Assembly (NCBI GenBank): GCA_013298845.1
Contig: JAAFJN010000029.1
Coordinates: forward strand, 1 to 64,000
Direction of reading: 5' to 3'
From: Chitinophagales bacterium
GTDB taxonomy: Bacteria > Bacteroidota > Bacteroidia > Chitinophagales > Saprospiraceae
Length of the DNA: 64,000 nucleotides
Shown: piece after piece, positions 17,697 through 25,536 of the stretch
How the letters are laid out: each line of letters begins with the position of its first letter
How positions within the stretch are numbered: the stretch's first letter is position 1
Program-made: the position numbers and the translations under genes
Notes under the pieces: model-generated
What the model was told of the DNA's origin: nothing
Seen by the model: the letters and a program-made list of their open reading frames with translations, nothing else
The model's database searches: none

Positions 17697-17923
17697 GACG
17701 GGGAAACTTTAATACTGTACAAAACTGAGAGAGAATTACATTATGCCAACAAAGATACGGGTGTTTCACAAATTAGGTTTGGTTTAATCCAAAATTTAAC
17801 ACAGTAAAATATGGGAAACCCCACATAATGCCCGCATATTACATTGATAACCAATGAGTTGGCGGTAACTTTTTCAGGGTATTTATTCCCTTAAAAAAGC
17901 CGAAATTTTCGACGAAATTAATT

Positions 17924-18784
17924 TTACAACGCAAGAATACCGACCAAAATCAGGCAGGAACCGATCAAACGCTCTTTAAAATTCTCTTCGGTTAATAATT
18001 TGGCACCAAAAATCACGCCAAAAACAATACTCATCTCCCGCGTTGGGGCAATTAAATGCACCGGTGCGTGTTTCATGGCGTATAATACCATCAAAAAGGA
18101 GATGGGACTAATAATGGCCACGATTAAAATACGACCGTAATATTGGTGCCAAAGTGCTTTTATCTCGGGCCATTTCTGAAAAGCGACCGGTGCCAATACC
18201 GCTACCCGCAACGGGTGCGAAACAAATTCAATCAGTACCGGCGTAATGCCCATGACTTTTACCGCGTAGCCGTCCAATACCGTGTAAGCCGCAATCATTA
18301 CGCCCGTAGAAATGCCATAAATGATGCCTAAACGCCGTTTCTCCGGGTCCGAGACGGTTTGTCCGCCAATCATGCCCGACACCAACAACACCCCCACAAT
18401 AACCAGTATCAGGCCACCTACTGAACGCAACGCCACCGTTTCGCCCAACAACAATACCGCCCCGAACGTAGAAAAAATTGGGCCACTGCCCCGCGCCAAA
18501 GGATACACTACGGACAAATCACCCACCGAATACCCTTTTTGCAACACCATGAAATACACCAAATGCATTAATCCCGACACCACTAACACGACACAATTGA
18601 CCAAAGACCAGTCAAAACCAAAATACCATACCCAACCAATGGCAAAAGGAGCCAACACCAGACTCATGATGACCGCCAGTAGCCACACAAACTGCCCCCC
18701 GCCGGGGATGGTTTTGGCAAAATAATTCCAAGTGGCGTGGATAAATGATGACAACAATACCAGGAGAAAAATATCAAAGGGCAT
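17924..18784 (-). CDS. EamA/DMT-family inner-membrane transporter
   Basis: From the ATG at 18784 the protein has 286 residues and about ten hydrophobic helices in two repeats, the normal EamA (drug/metabolite transporter) design. Typical features are the N-terminal SSFIHATWNYFAK, the end of the first repeat GPIFSTFGAVLLLGETVALRSVGGLILVIVGVLLV, and the matching second-repeat end MSIVFGVIFGAKLLTEENFKERLIGSCLILVGI. The substrate cannot be told. The 21 extra upstream codons are rejected because they cover the promoter. It is divergent from the 18930 gene. Confidence 0.88.
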   Translation of the reverse strand: MPFDIFLLVLLSSFIHATWNYFAKTIPGGGQFVWLLAVIMSLVLAPFAIGWVWYFGFDWSLVNCVVLVVSGLMHLVYFMVLQKGYSVGDLSVVYPLARGSGPIFSTFGAVLLLGETVALRSVGGLILVIVGVLLVSGMIGGQTVSDPEKRRLGIIYGISTGVMIAAYTVLDGYAVKVMGITPVLIEFVSHPLRVAVLAPVAFQKWPEIKALWHQYYGRILIVAIISPISFLMVLYAMKHAPVHLIAPTREMSIVFGVIFGAKLLTEENFKERLIGSCLILVGILAL

Positions 18785-18812
18785 AATTCGTGCGGTGTTT
18801 TTTATTAAGCCA

Positions 18813-18820
18813 CAAAGGTA
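18813..18820 (-). promoter_or_regulatory. Bacteroidota -7 element for the EamA transporter
   Basis: TACCTTTG on the minus strand, 28 bases upstream of the ATG at 18784, matches TAnnTTTG. Confidence 0.55.
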
Positions 18821-18903
18821 CCCGACCAATGCACGGCCAACGGACAATTGGATGTTTTTTTAGTTTTTTGAACAAAAATTGTTGCGCATTAAAAAACAGG
18901 CAT

Positions 18904-18927
18904 TAACTTTGCACCTCAAAGTACTTT
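18904..18927 (+). promoter_or_regulatory. Promoter -7 element with an adjacent palindrome
   Basis: TAACTTTG (18904-18911) matches TAnnTTTG, with TTG at 18882-18884 about 19 bases upstream. Immediately downstream is the perfect palindrome AAAGTACTTT (18918-18927), a possible operator for the winged-helix regulator coded in the same unit (inference). Confidence 0.5.
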
Positions 18928-18929
18928 TA

Positions 18930-19553
18930 ATGGAAGATAATAACTACCTTGAACATTTACAAGGCATCAAAGGAATCTTGGAAGAACGCACCAAATTCAA
19001 AGCATTAAGCGGCCTTTCGGGTGTATTTGCGGGAATTTGGGCACTGGCTGGTGCCTACGTTGCTAACGACATTATTTACAACGCGCCGCAGATCATTTAC
19101 ACGGATGTGAAAGAATACGACGTGTCCTCGCCCGACCTTCGTTCCCTGCTGCTGGTGAGTTGTATCACGTTGGTGGGGGCCGTCAGCACCATTATTTTGT
19201 TCAGTTACCGCAACGCCCGCCGGAGCAATACGCGCTTTTGGAGCCGGGCGGCGGCAAAACTGGTGCTCAATTTCAGTATCCCGATGGCAATGGGTGGTGT
19301 TTTTGTGTTTGCGTTGCTTTATCGGCATGATTTTGGCTTAATTGCGCCCTCGTGCCTCGTTTTTTACGGTTTGGCCGTGGTAAATGCGTCCCATTACACG
19401 TTTTCGGACGTGCGGGCATTGGGCATTGCGCTGCTCATCACCGGCAGTATTGCGCTGTTTGTACCGGGTTGGGGGCTGTATTTATGGGCATTAGGTTTTG
19501 GGGTATTGCACATTATTTACGGTGCCATCATGTATTTTAAATACGAAAAGTGA
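18930..19553 (+). CDS. Polytopic membrane protein of the CreD-linked operon, 207 aa
   Basis: Start at the ATG at 18930 (MEDNNYLEHLQGIKGILEERT); the longer frame would run through the promoter. A soluble N-terminal helix is followed by about six membrane segments (FAGIWALAGAYVANDIIY, LLLVSCITLVGAVSTIILFSY, and others). This type of protein is commonly found before a winged-helix regulator and creD in Bacteroidota (recollection, not searched). Its stop overlaps the start of the next gene. Function unknown. Confidence 0.75.
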   Translation: MEDNNYLEHLQGIKGILEERTKFKALSGLSGVFAGIWALAGAYVANDIIYNAPQIIYTDVKEYDVSSPDLRSLLLVSCITLVGAVSTIILFSYRNARRSNTRFWSRAAAKLVLNFSIPMAMGGVFVFALLYRHDFGLIAPSCLVFYGLAVVNASHYTFSDVRALGIALLITGSIALFVPGWGLYLWALGFGVLHIIYGAIMYFKYEK

Positions 19554-19849
19554 ATATAGACGCATTAAATAAGGCTTTTGAAAGCAGGGTCCGATTGGGA
19601 ATCATGGCCCTGCTGCTGGTAGAGGACAGTGTTGAATACAACACCCTAAAGGATGCGCTTGACCTCACCGACGGCAATTTGGCCAGCCACATTAAAGCGT
19701 TGGAAAAAGAGGCGTATATAACGGTGCAAAAAACGTTTTTGGGCAAAAAACCAAATACCCGCTACGCTGTAACGCCATTGGGGCGCGAAGCCTTTAACCA
19801 GCACCTCAAGGCTTTGGAAAATTTGCTCCAATCGTTTAAACCCACTTAG
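19550..19849 (+). CDS. Winged-helix transcriptional regulator, 99 aa
   Basis: A compact winged-helix domain of the PF13601 type: FESRVRLGIMALLLVEDSVEYNTLKDALDLTDGNLASHIKALEKEAYITVQKTF with the wing (KPNTRYAVTPLG). The recognition helix is the NLASHIKALE segment. Starts with GTG at 19550, overlapping the preceding TGA (GTGA), so it is translationally coupled. It probably controls its own operon and creD (inference). Confidence 0.88.
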   Translation: MNIDALNKAFESRVRLGIMALLLVEDSVEYNTLKDALDLTDGNLASHIKALEKEAYITVQKTFLGKKPNTRYAVTPLGREAFNQHLKALENLLQSFKPT

Positions 19850-19862
19850 TCATTCCATTTAC

Positions 19863-19884
19863 GCCCGTTCGCGGGCTTTTTTTT
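19863..19884 (+). terminator. Rho-independent terminator between the regulator gene and creD
   Basis: GCCCG-TTCG-CGGGC followed by eight T. It lies 13 bases after the regulator stop and 52 before creD, so creD is either read-through or has its own promoter. A palindrome CTTTGAA-T-TTCAAAG at 19895-19909 sits between terminator and creD. Confidence 0.85.
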
Positions 19885-19936
19885 CATCTTTTCACTTTGA
19901 ATTTCAAAGCGCTTTTAAACAACAATATTTTAAATT

Positions 19937-21256
19937 ATGGAACAGAACTTCAGTATTGCCCCCAAAGACCAAAGAAACCTTATGCTAAAAATTGGTTTTA
20001 TTTTACTCCTCACCCTCCTACTCATGATTCCCATGGCCTGGATTCAATCGCTGATTGACGAACGCGCGGTACTTCAGGATCAGGTTGCCGCCGACGTAGC
20101 GGCATCGTGGGGCAAAGAGCAAATGGTGCAAGGCCCGGTGTTGTGTATTCCATACACCGAAACTATCCAAACGCAGGGAAAACCGTACGGCAGCGACCAT
20201 TTATTGTTTGTTACGCCCGATGAGTTAAAAGTGACGACCAAAGTAATTTCGGAAATACGCACCAAAGGCATTTTCAACACGGTGGTGTACACCAGCAACA
20301 ACCGGCTGACGGGGGCTTTTAGCCTCGAAAACATCCCCAAAAAACCCGAAATCACCTACCATTGGTCAGATGCGATCCTGATTACCGGCATTACCGACCC
20401 GGCGGCTATCTCCGACAAAATCACGACTCAATGGAACAATACCGAGGTAAAAACAATGCCCGGCGTACAGCACCAGGGCTTTACCACATCGGGCTTTCAC
20501 AGCGCGGCCCCTATCACTACCCAAACGGGCAATTTTTCTTTTTCACAGGAATTTTCAGCGCGGGGAACGGCCGGACTTCGGTTTTTACCCACCGGAAAAA
20601 CAACCGATATTGACATGAGTTCCAACTGGCCATCGCCCTCGTTTACGGGCCGGATTTTGCCGCAGGAACGCAATATCAGTACCAACGGATTTGAAGCGCA
20701 TTGGGATGCCAACGAATACAATCGCAAATTTCCCGACCATTGGAGCGACACCGATTCGGGCATTCAGGCCGGAGGAAACGAGCATAGTTTTGGGGTTAAT
20801 TTTATCCAAACGGCCGATCATTACCAAAAAAATATGCGCTCGGCCAAGTACGCCATTTTGGTAATTACCCTCAGTTTTTTGGTGTTTTTCTTTTACGAAA
20901 TTCTTTTAAAAATCCGGATTCACCCCATTCAATACATGATGATCGGGTTTAGTTTGGCCATTTTTTACGCGTTGCTATTGTCTTTTACCGAACACATTGG
21001 ATTTAACACCGCCTATCTGATTTCGGCCGGTGCGGTGACGGTGCTGATTACGATGTACGCATACGCCATTATCCAAAAAGCCAAAATGATTGCGTGGTTA
21101 ACCACCCTTTTTGTGATGTTGTACGGTTATATTTTTATCCTGCTCCAATTGGAAGACTACTCCCTGTTGGCGGGCACCATCGGGTTATTTGCCATTTTGG
21201 CGGCCGTTATGATGTTGTCGCGTAAAATGGATTGGTACAAAATTGGGCAGGGATAA
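19937..21256 (+). CDS. creD: CreD-family inner-membrane protein
   Basis: The protein has 439 residues, as is normal for CreD. One N-terminal transmembrane helix (IGFILLLTLLLMIPMAWI) is followed by LIDERAVLQDQVAADVAASWG, the family hallmark, then a periplasmic domain of about 270 residues and five or so C-terminal helices (YAILVITLSFLVFFFYEIL, PIQYMMIGFSLAIFYALLLSFTEHIGF). CreD is linked to envelope stress and colicin tolerance in enterobacteria; in Bacteroidota its role is not established. The gene follows the winged-helix regulator. Confidence 0.93.
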   Translation: MEQNFSIAPKDQRNLMLKIGFILLLTLLLMIPMAWIQSLIDERAVLQDQVAADVAASWGKEQMVQGPVLCIPYTETIQTQGKPYGSDHLLFVTPDELKVTTKVISEIRTKGIFNTVVYTSNNRLTGAFSLENIPKKPEITYHWSDAILITGITDPAAISDKITTQWNNTEVKTMPGVQHQGFTTSGFHSAAPITTQTGNFSFSQEFSARGTAGLRFLPTGKTTDIDMSSNWPSPSFTGRILPQERNISTNGFEAHWDANEYNRKFPDHWSDTDSGIQAGGNEHSFGVNFIQTADHYQKNMRSAKYAILVITLSFLVFFFYEILLKIRIHPIQYMMIGFSLAIFYALLLSFTEHIGFNTAYLISAGAVTVLITMYAYAIIQKAKMIAWLTTLFVMLYGYIFILLQLEDYSLLAGTIGLFAILAAVMMLSRKMDWYKIGQG

Positions 21257-21275
21257 TTGCCCGTTAAAAGCATAT

Positions 21276-22220
21276 TTAAACCATTTTTTGGCGTTTTACC
21301 ATCCAGGTCTGCAAAACGGGGAAAAAACCTTTTTCAATATCGGCTTCTACGAAGTCAATATTGTATTGCAGGCAACGCACTTTCAGTTGTTCCATAAATT
21401 TGGCAACCTGGGTGGTATAATATTCCTTTACCTGATTGGGGAGCAGTTTCACCTGCTCTCCGGTTTCCATATCCACAAAAACGTAGGGGCGATTTTCGAA
21501 CTCAAAATCAAGTTCGTGTTTGCGGTCAGTGACGTGAAAAAGAATCACTTCGTGTTTGTTGTGTTTCAAATGCTGCAACGCCGAAAATAGTTGATCGGCC
21601 TGGTCGAGGCGCTCCACTACATCGGTAAAAATAACAATCATGGAGCGTTTGTGCACCGAATCGGCGACCATATGCAGGCTTTGCGCGAGGTCGGTGGCTT
21701 TGTTCAACTCCGGGTTTTCGATGCGTTTGCTCAGGTGCGTGAGCAATTGGCGGTAGTGGGTGGTGGTCGATTTGCAGCCCGTTGCCACCCGAATTTCGTT
21801 GTCGAACAAGGTCAGCCCAAAGGCATCGCGTTGCATTTTGAGGGCATTCATTAATACTGCTGCCGACTGCGCCGCGAAACAAAATTTATTCTGGTATTTA
21901 TTGGCCTCTACCTTTTTTTCGTCGTACGGGTAGTACATGGTAGAAGAGGCATCTACCACGATTTGGCAACGAAGATTGGTTTCTTCCTCGTATTTTTTGG
22001 TAAATAGTTTATTGGTCCGGCCAAATACCTTCCAGTCAATATTACGGGTTGATTCGCCGGGATTGTAGAGTCGGTGTTCGGCAAATTCCACCGAAAAACC
22101 GTGAAAAGGGCTTTTGTGTAGGCCCACAATAAAGCCTTCCACCACCTGAGAGGCTAACAGTTCGAGATTAGAACCTAATCCGCGCACTTCGCGGCTTTCC
22201 AGAACATTGCTTGAAATCAT
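21276..22220 (-). CDS. DUF58 / vWA-like protein of the MoxR-associated type, 314 aa
   Basis: From the ATG at 22220 the N-terminus reads MISSNVLESREVRGLGSNLELLASQVVEGF. It contains the DUF58 core: GFSVEFAEHRLYNPGESTRNIDWKVFGRTN, then CQIVVDASSTMYY (a degenerate MIDAS DxSxS) and later IVIFTDVV. Relatives act with MoxR AAA+ ATPases in protein assembly at the envelope; no MoxR gene is adjacent here. The start is fixed by a -7 element only six bases upstream. Convergent with creD, with a 19-base gap. Confidence 0.9.
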   Translation of the reverse strand: MISSNVLESREVRGLGSNLELLASQVVEGFIVGLHKSPFHGFSVEFAEHRLYNPGESTRNIDWKVFGRTNKLFTKKYEEETNLRCQIVVDASSTMYYPYDEKKVEANKYQNKFCFAAQSAAVLMNALKMQRDAFGLTLFDNEIRVATGCKSTTTHYRQLLTHLSKRIENPELNKATDLAQSLHMVADSVHKRSMIVIFTDVVERLDQADQLFSALQHLKHNKHEVILFHVTDRKHELDFEFENRPYVFVDMETGEQVKLLPNQVKEYYTTQVAKFMEQLKVRCLQYNIDFVEADIEKGFFPVLQTWMVKRQKMV

Positions 22221-22226
22221 AGTGTG

Positions 22227-22234
22227 CAAAGGTA
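22227..22234 (-). promoter_or_regulatory. -7 element abutting the DUF58 start codon
   Basis: TACCTTTG on the minus strand is separated from the ATG at 22220 by CACACT only, so the mRNA would be nearly leaderless. Confidence 0.55.
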
Positions 22235-22257
22235 GTATTTTTTCAATGGAGGATGGA

Positions 22258-22623
22258 CTATGTTTGGCACAAATAGCGTACAAATGCAAAACCCACGAGG
22301 CAAAACGCCAGGTTAAGGATAATGTTTAGGCCAGCCAGGAACCAATGACCATTTTGTGCGAGCGAGGTTGTCTCGGCGGCAAAAGTAGAGAAGGTGCTAA
22401 ACCCGCCGCAAAAGCCAGTGGTGAGCAACCATTTTTGGGCATCGGAGATATAATTTTTTTCGAAAAAGGCCAACGCCGCGCCCATGATACAGGCGGCAAA
22501 AAAATTAGCCAGTAGTGTAGCCAACGGAAAACGCAGGGCGAAAGGAGCCAAAGTAACCCCAATAAAGTAGCGGCAAAGACTACCTAATCCGCCACCGATG
22601 AATATAAGTAAGGGTACCGGCAT
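22258..22623 (-). CDS. crcB: Fluoride channel CrcB/FluC
   Basis: From the ATG at 22623 the protein has 121 residues and four hydrophobic helices. Hallmarks are the N-terminal GGGLGSLCRYF, the pore segment LATLLANFFAACIMG, and TTGFCGGFSTFSTFAAET with the Phe-box residues lining the fluoride path. Dual-topology dimers export fluoride. No fluoride riboswitch was found upstream. The gene follows the L27/L21 operon and its probable terminator. Confidence 0.94.
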   Translation of the reverse strand: MPVPLLIFIGGGLGSLCRYFIGVTLAPFALRFPLATLLANFFAACIMGAALAFFEKNYISDAQKWLLTTGFCGGFSTFSTFAAETTSLAQNGHWFLAGLNIILNLAFCLVGFAFVRYLCQT

Positions 22624-22655
22624 AAAAAAAATAACCCCGACTCGTACAGCCGGGG
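22624..22655 (-). terminator. Terminator downstream of the L21/L27 operon
   Basis: On the minus strand CCCCG-11-base loop-CGGGG is followed by TTATTTTTTTT, ending at the crcB ATG. It lies about 110 bases after the L27 stop. Its location directly before crcB could also attenuate crcB. Confidence 0.65.
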
Positions 22656-22766
22656 CCACAACTAAAAAATTAAGCTATGAAAACAAAAACTTCTTTAGTG
22701 GAAAAATTGACCGTGCAATATTAGGGGATTTCGTGGAAACACACCCAACATTTTGACTAAAAAAAA

Positions 22767-23486
22767 TTATTCAGTCACGTCACGGCCACCGATAAGCATC
22801 TCTTGATACTCTTTCAACTCGTCAAATTTACCTTCCGCCGCGAACTTCGCCTGTGCGGGCCAAGTGGTTGGATTGTGAATTTGGTAACGAGGACCGGCTG
22901 CATCCAAAATTTCTTTCAGGCGATCAACTTCGGCTTCTGCGAGTTCAGCCCAGGTATTAAAACCACCTTCTTTGAGTAATTGTTCAATTTTCGGGCCAAC
23001 ACCTTCGATGATTTTAAGATCGTCGAGTTTTGGACCGCCTTTTTTCGCGGGTGCCTTTTCTTCAGCAACTTCAGCAACGGCTTCTACCACGGGAGCAGGA
23101 GCAGCAACTTCAGCGGCGGCTTCCACTACGGGAGCGGCTTCGGCAACCGGAGCAGCAGTTTCCTTTTTAGGAGCGGCGACTTTAGCGGGTGCTTTTTTTG
23201 CGTCAGAAACTTTTGTCAACACTTCAGCCGCAGTTGCTGGCTTGATGCTCACGTATGTACGGTCGTCTTTACGTTTTGTAAACGTTACGATACCGTCAAT
23301 TGCAGCGTGAATCGTGTAATCACGACCCAGGTACACGTTGTCGCCGATGTGGAAACGTGTGCCACGCTGACGAACGATAATATTACCGGCGATTGCTTTT
23401 TGACCGCCGAACAATTTTACACCGAGACGTTTACTTTTACTATCCCGGCCGTTATCGGTACTACCGACACCTTTTTTGTGTGCCAT
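22767..23486 (-). CDS. rpmA: Ribosomal protein bL27 with an Ala-rich linker and helix-hairpin-helix tail, 239 aa
   Basis: Residues 1-85 are canonical bL27 ([24 protein letters not shown]..., [28 protein letters not shown]). bL27 normally ends near residue 90. Here a Lys/Ala/Val/Glu-rich linker (about 90-150) leads to a helix-hairpin-helix domain: [21 protein letters not shown], then [25 protein letters not shown]. The same HhH type occurs as a tail on ribosomal proteins in other Bacteroidota as far as I recall. bL27 sits at the peptidyl-transferase centre; the tail would extend from the 50S surface (inference). It is transcribed with rplU. Confidence 0.95.
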   Translation of the reverse strand: MAHKKGVGSTDNGRDSKSKRLGVKLFGGQKAIAGNIIVRQRGTRFHIGDNVYLGRDYTIHAAIDGIVTFTKRKDDRTYVSIKPATAAEVLTKVSDAKKAPAKVAAPKKETAAPVAEAAPVVEAAAEVAAPAPVVEAVAEVAEEKAPAKKGGPKLDDLKIIEGVGPKIEQLLKEGGFNTWAELAEAEVDRLKEILDAAGPRYQIHNPTTWPAQAKFAAEGKFDELKEYQEMLIGGRDVTE

Positions 23487-23538
23487 TTTTTCTTAAATCT
23501 TGATATTGTGAAAAACTGAGAGGATAACGCAGCAGCGA

Positions 23539-23850
23539 TTATCCGGCGATGCTATCGATTTTTACCTGTGTAAAGGATTGGCGGTGACCGTTTTTCTTGC
23601 GGTAACCTTTGCGGCGGTTCTTGTGGAATACCACCACTTTATCACCTTTAAGGTGCGTGATAACACTCACTTTTACGCTGGCACCTTTAATATTGGGTTC
23701 GCCAATACGAACAGAGCCGTTGTTGTCAATGAGGTGTACGGTGTCGAAGGAAACTGAATCTCCTTCATTCGCTGCCAGCCGGTGGACGAAGATCTGCTGA
23801 CCTTCCGTAACTTTAAACTGTTGACCGGCGATGGAAACAATTGCAAACAT
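23539..23850 (-). CDS. rplU: Ribosomal protein bL21
   Basis: The protein has 103 residues, full bL21 length: MFAIVSIAGQQFKVTEGQQIFVHRLAANEG, the VVVFHKNRRKGYRKKNGHRQSFTQVKI signature and the C-terminal IDSIAG. It binds 23S rRNA near bL20. It is the first gene of the L21-L27 operon, 52 bases ahead of rpmA, with a good promoter and a leader hairpin. Confidence 0.97.
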   Translation of the reverse strand: MFAIVSIAGQQFKVTEGQQIFVHRLAANEGDSVSFDTVHLIDNNGSVRIGEPNIKGASVKVSVITHLKGDKVVVFHKNRRKGYRKKNGHRQSFTQVKIDSIAG

Positions 23851-23881
23851 TGTTCAATCAATTATTTATGTGATGAAATAA

Positions 23882-23902
23882 AACACCATAAGTCATGGTG
23901 TT
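23882..23902 (-). promoter_or_regulatory. Hairpin in the rplU leader
   Basis: AACACCAT-GACTT-ATGGTGTT, a perfect 8-bp stem in the about 65-base 5' leader between the promoter and rplU. It is not followed by a T-run, so it is not a classic terminator; it could bind bL21 for autoregulation (speculation). Confidence 0.4.
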
Positions 23903-23915
23903 CCTTAAAAGCCCG

Positions 23916-23947
23916 CAAAGGTACCCATTAATACAGTATTAGCCAAA
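23916..23947 (-). promoter_or_regulatory. Promoter of the rplU-rpmA operon
   Basis: -7 element TACCTTTG (23916-23923) and -33 element TTTG (23944-23947) with a 20-base spacer: the best consensus Bacteroidota promoter in the window. Confidence 0.75.
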
Positions 23948-23972
23948 TATTTTCCAAAAATAAACGGAAAAA

Positions 23973-24659
23973 TTAATCGGCCAACAATTCCAGGTACCGT
24001 TCGATGTACGCTAACTTCTCTTTTGATTTGTATTGCATCACAAATCGGGGGTGCTCGAGTGGTATTAACTGGTCAAAATACCCTTTTTCGCGGTTAAGTT
24101 TGTCCAAAAACTTAAAATTCTGCCCCGATCCCATGCAAAACGCCTTGTCGCGCCGCACGCCGAGGGTCAGGTGTTTGTCCATGCTATCGAGTATAAAATC
24201 ATATACGGCGGCGGTGAGCGCTTTGCTGTCGTAATAGTTGTAATTGACCTCTTTTCCTTGCTCATTGGTTTTGGTAAAACCCAAAGGACAGGGCGAATTG
24301 ATGTAAAAATCGCCAAAAAACGCCTCCAAACCACCGTAGGCCGCCACTACCTCGTACACAAATACCGAAGACGGTTCGTGGGCTTTGGGGCCACTAAACG
24401 GAATTCCGCACTGCTCGGCCAAGCGCTTGGGATCGGTGAACGGAATGCCGGTTAATCCCGCACCGTGCCGCCCGGGGTTAATCCCCAAAATCAGCCGACG
24501 GGGGCGGTTATCGGCGTAAAACTTGTGGTAAAACTGCGAAGACAGGTCCAAAACCGCCGGATTTTCGCGAAAAGGGTTCATAATCTGGATACCATCGGGC
24601 AAAGAGCCGGTGTATTCCAGTTGGGTATTAAAGGCAATTACTTTATCGGCAAACGTCAT
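23973..24659 (-). CDS. SMUG2-type uracil-DNA glycosylase family protein (DUF4918)
   Basis: The protein has 228 residues. The water-activating motif of the UDG superfamily is seen as LILGINPGRHGAGLTGIPFTD (about 56-76), and the second active-site loop as EHPRFVMQY near residue 205. FYINSPCPLGFT and CMGSGQNFKFLDKLN are also typical of this subgroup. It would excise uracil or damaged pyrimidines in base-excision repair. Alone in its transcription unit, divergent from the peroxidase gene. Confidence 0.85.
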   Translation of the reverse strand: MTFADKVIAFNTQLEYTGSLPDGIQIMNPFRENPAVLDLSSQFYHKFYADNRPRRLILGINPGRHGAGLTGIPFTDPKRLAEQCGIPFSGPKAHEPSSVFVYEVVAAYGGLEAFFGDFYINSPCPLGFTKTNEQGKEVNYNYYDSKALTAAVYDFILDSMDKHLTLGVRRDKAFCMGSGQNFKFLDKLNREKGYFDQLIPLEHPRFVMQYKSKEKLAYIERYLELLAD

Positions 24660-24719
24660 TTTTTGTAAGATTAAGGTATATATACAACCAATCGCCCAAT
24701 TGTTTGTTGCACGCTTACC

Positions 24720-25343
24720 ATGAATGCAATAAATATATTCACCAAACAGATGCTTGTTATTATCGCCGGGCTATTGGCAACGGTTGTTCTAACGGGTTAT
24801 TTCTTATATTTTAAAGGCGGCAGCGCCATACATCAACCACCCAACATTATGGCACAAGATTCAGTACCCTCTATTTTCCCCAACTTTTCACTCAAAACTT
24901 TGAATGGAACACCCTTGGAAACCAGTCAGTACAAAGGTAAAAAGATAATTGTACTCAACGTAGCATCCGAGTGTGGATACACCCCGCAGTACGCCGATTG
25001 GCAAAAGTTTTACGAAGCCAACCAGGAATTTGTGGTAGTGATTGGTTTTCCCAGCAATGATTTTGGTGCGCAGGAACCCGGGAGCGGAGAACAAATTCAG
25101 CAGTTTTGCCAAAAAAACTACGGGGTTACGTTTCCCGTCGTGGAAAAAGTAGCGGTAAAAGGCTCCAACCAATCACCAGTGTACAAGTGGCTATCGGACC
25201 CCGAATTAAACGGCTGGAATAAAGAACTGCCTTCTTGGAATTTTTGCAAATACCTGATTGATGAAAACGGCAAGTTGGTGCGCTTTTTTGGGTCAAATAT
25301 TAAACCCGATCACCCAGAGTTTTTAAAGGCGTTGGGGTTGTAG
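24720..25343 (+). CDS. Glutathione peroxidase-family thiol peroxidase, membrane-anchored
   Basis: A 20-residue N-terminal anchor (MLVIIAGLLATVVLTGYFLYF) is followed by a full GPx fold. The peroxidatic cysteine is in NVASECGYTPQY; the Gln and Trp of the catalytic tetrad are in FGAQEPGSG and SWNFCKYLID. Bacterial Cys-GPx enzymes usually use thioredoxin rather than glutathione. The anchor predicts an extracytoplasmic enzyme. The family's CNQF loop is changed to SNDF, so the resolving Cys may be elsewhere (the FCQKNYG or FCKYLI cysteine). Confidence 0.92.
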   Translation: MNAINIFTKQMLVIIAGLLATVVLTGYFLYFKGGSAIHQPPNIMAQDSVPSIFPNFSLKTLNGTPLETSQYKGKKIIVLNVASECGYTPQYADWQKFYEANQEFVVVIGFPSNDFGAQEPGSGEQIQQFCQKNYGVTFPVVEKVAVKGSNQSPVYKWLSDPELNGWNKELPSWNFCKYLIDENGKLVRFFGSNIKPDHPEFLKALGL

Positions 25344-25404
25344 TGCCCCTTTTATCTGTCAAACAAAGAAGTATCCTTCCTATCACAAAATCGGTTGTGA
25401 AATT

Positions 25405-25466
25405 AGTCCAAAATATTTTTGTTGGGGTTCTTGCCAAACAACAACTCCAACAAAAAATATTTTTAA
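25405..25466. repeat. A/T-rich imperfect stem between genes
   Basis: AAAATATTTTTGTTGG pairs with CCAACAAAAAATATTTTT across a 26-base loop, with one bulge. It lies after the peroxidase gene and may terminate it. Confidence 0.45.
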
Positions 25467-25506
25467 AACAAAACAAAGAAATTTTTTGTTTTAAATAATC
25501 AGTATG

Positions 25507-25514
25507 TACCTTTG
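25507..25514 (+). promoter_or_regulatory. -7 element for the Rpn gene
   Basis: TACCTTTG, 22 bases before the ATG at 25537, with TTTG at 25485-25488 (18-base spacer). It overlaps the first codons of the longer frame and so supports the later start. Confidence 0.6.
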
Positions 25515-25536
25515 CCCCATCAAACTTACCTATCCG

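Noticed and set aside
22624-22766. Fluoride riboswitch upstream of crcB
   Set aside because: No match to the conserved fluoride-riboswitch core was seen; only a terminator-like hairpin is present.
24171-24455. Plus-strand 94-codon frame inside the glycosylase gene
   Set aside because: Shadow frame; the minus strand carries the glycosylase motifs.
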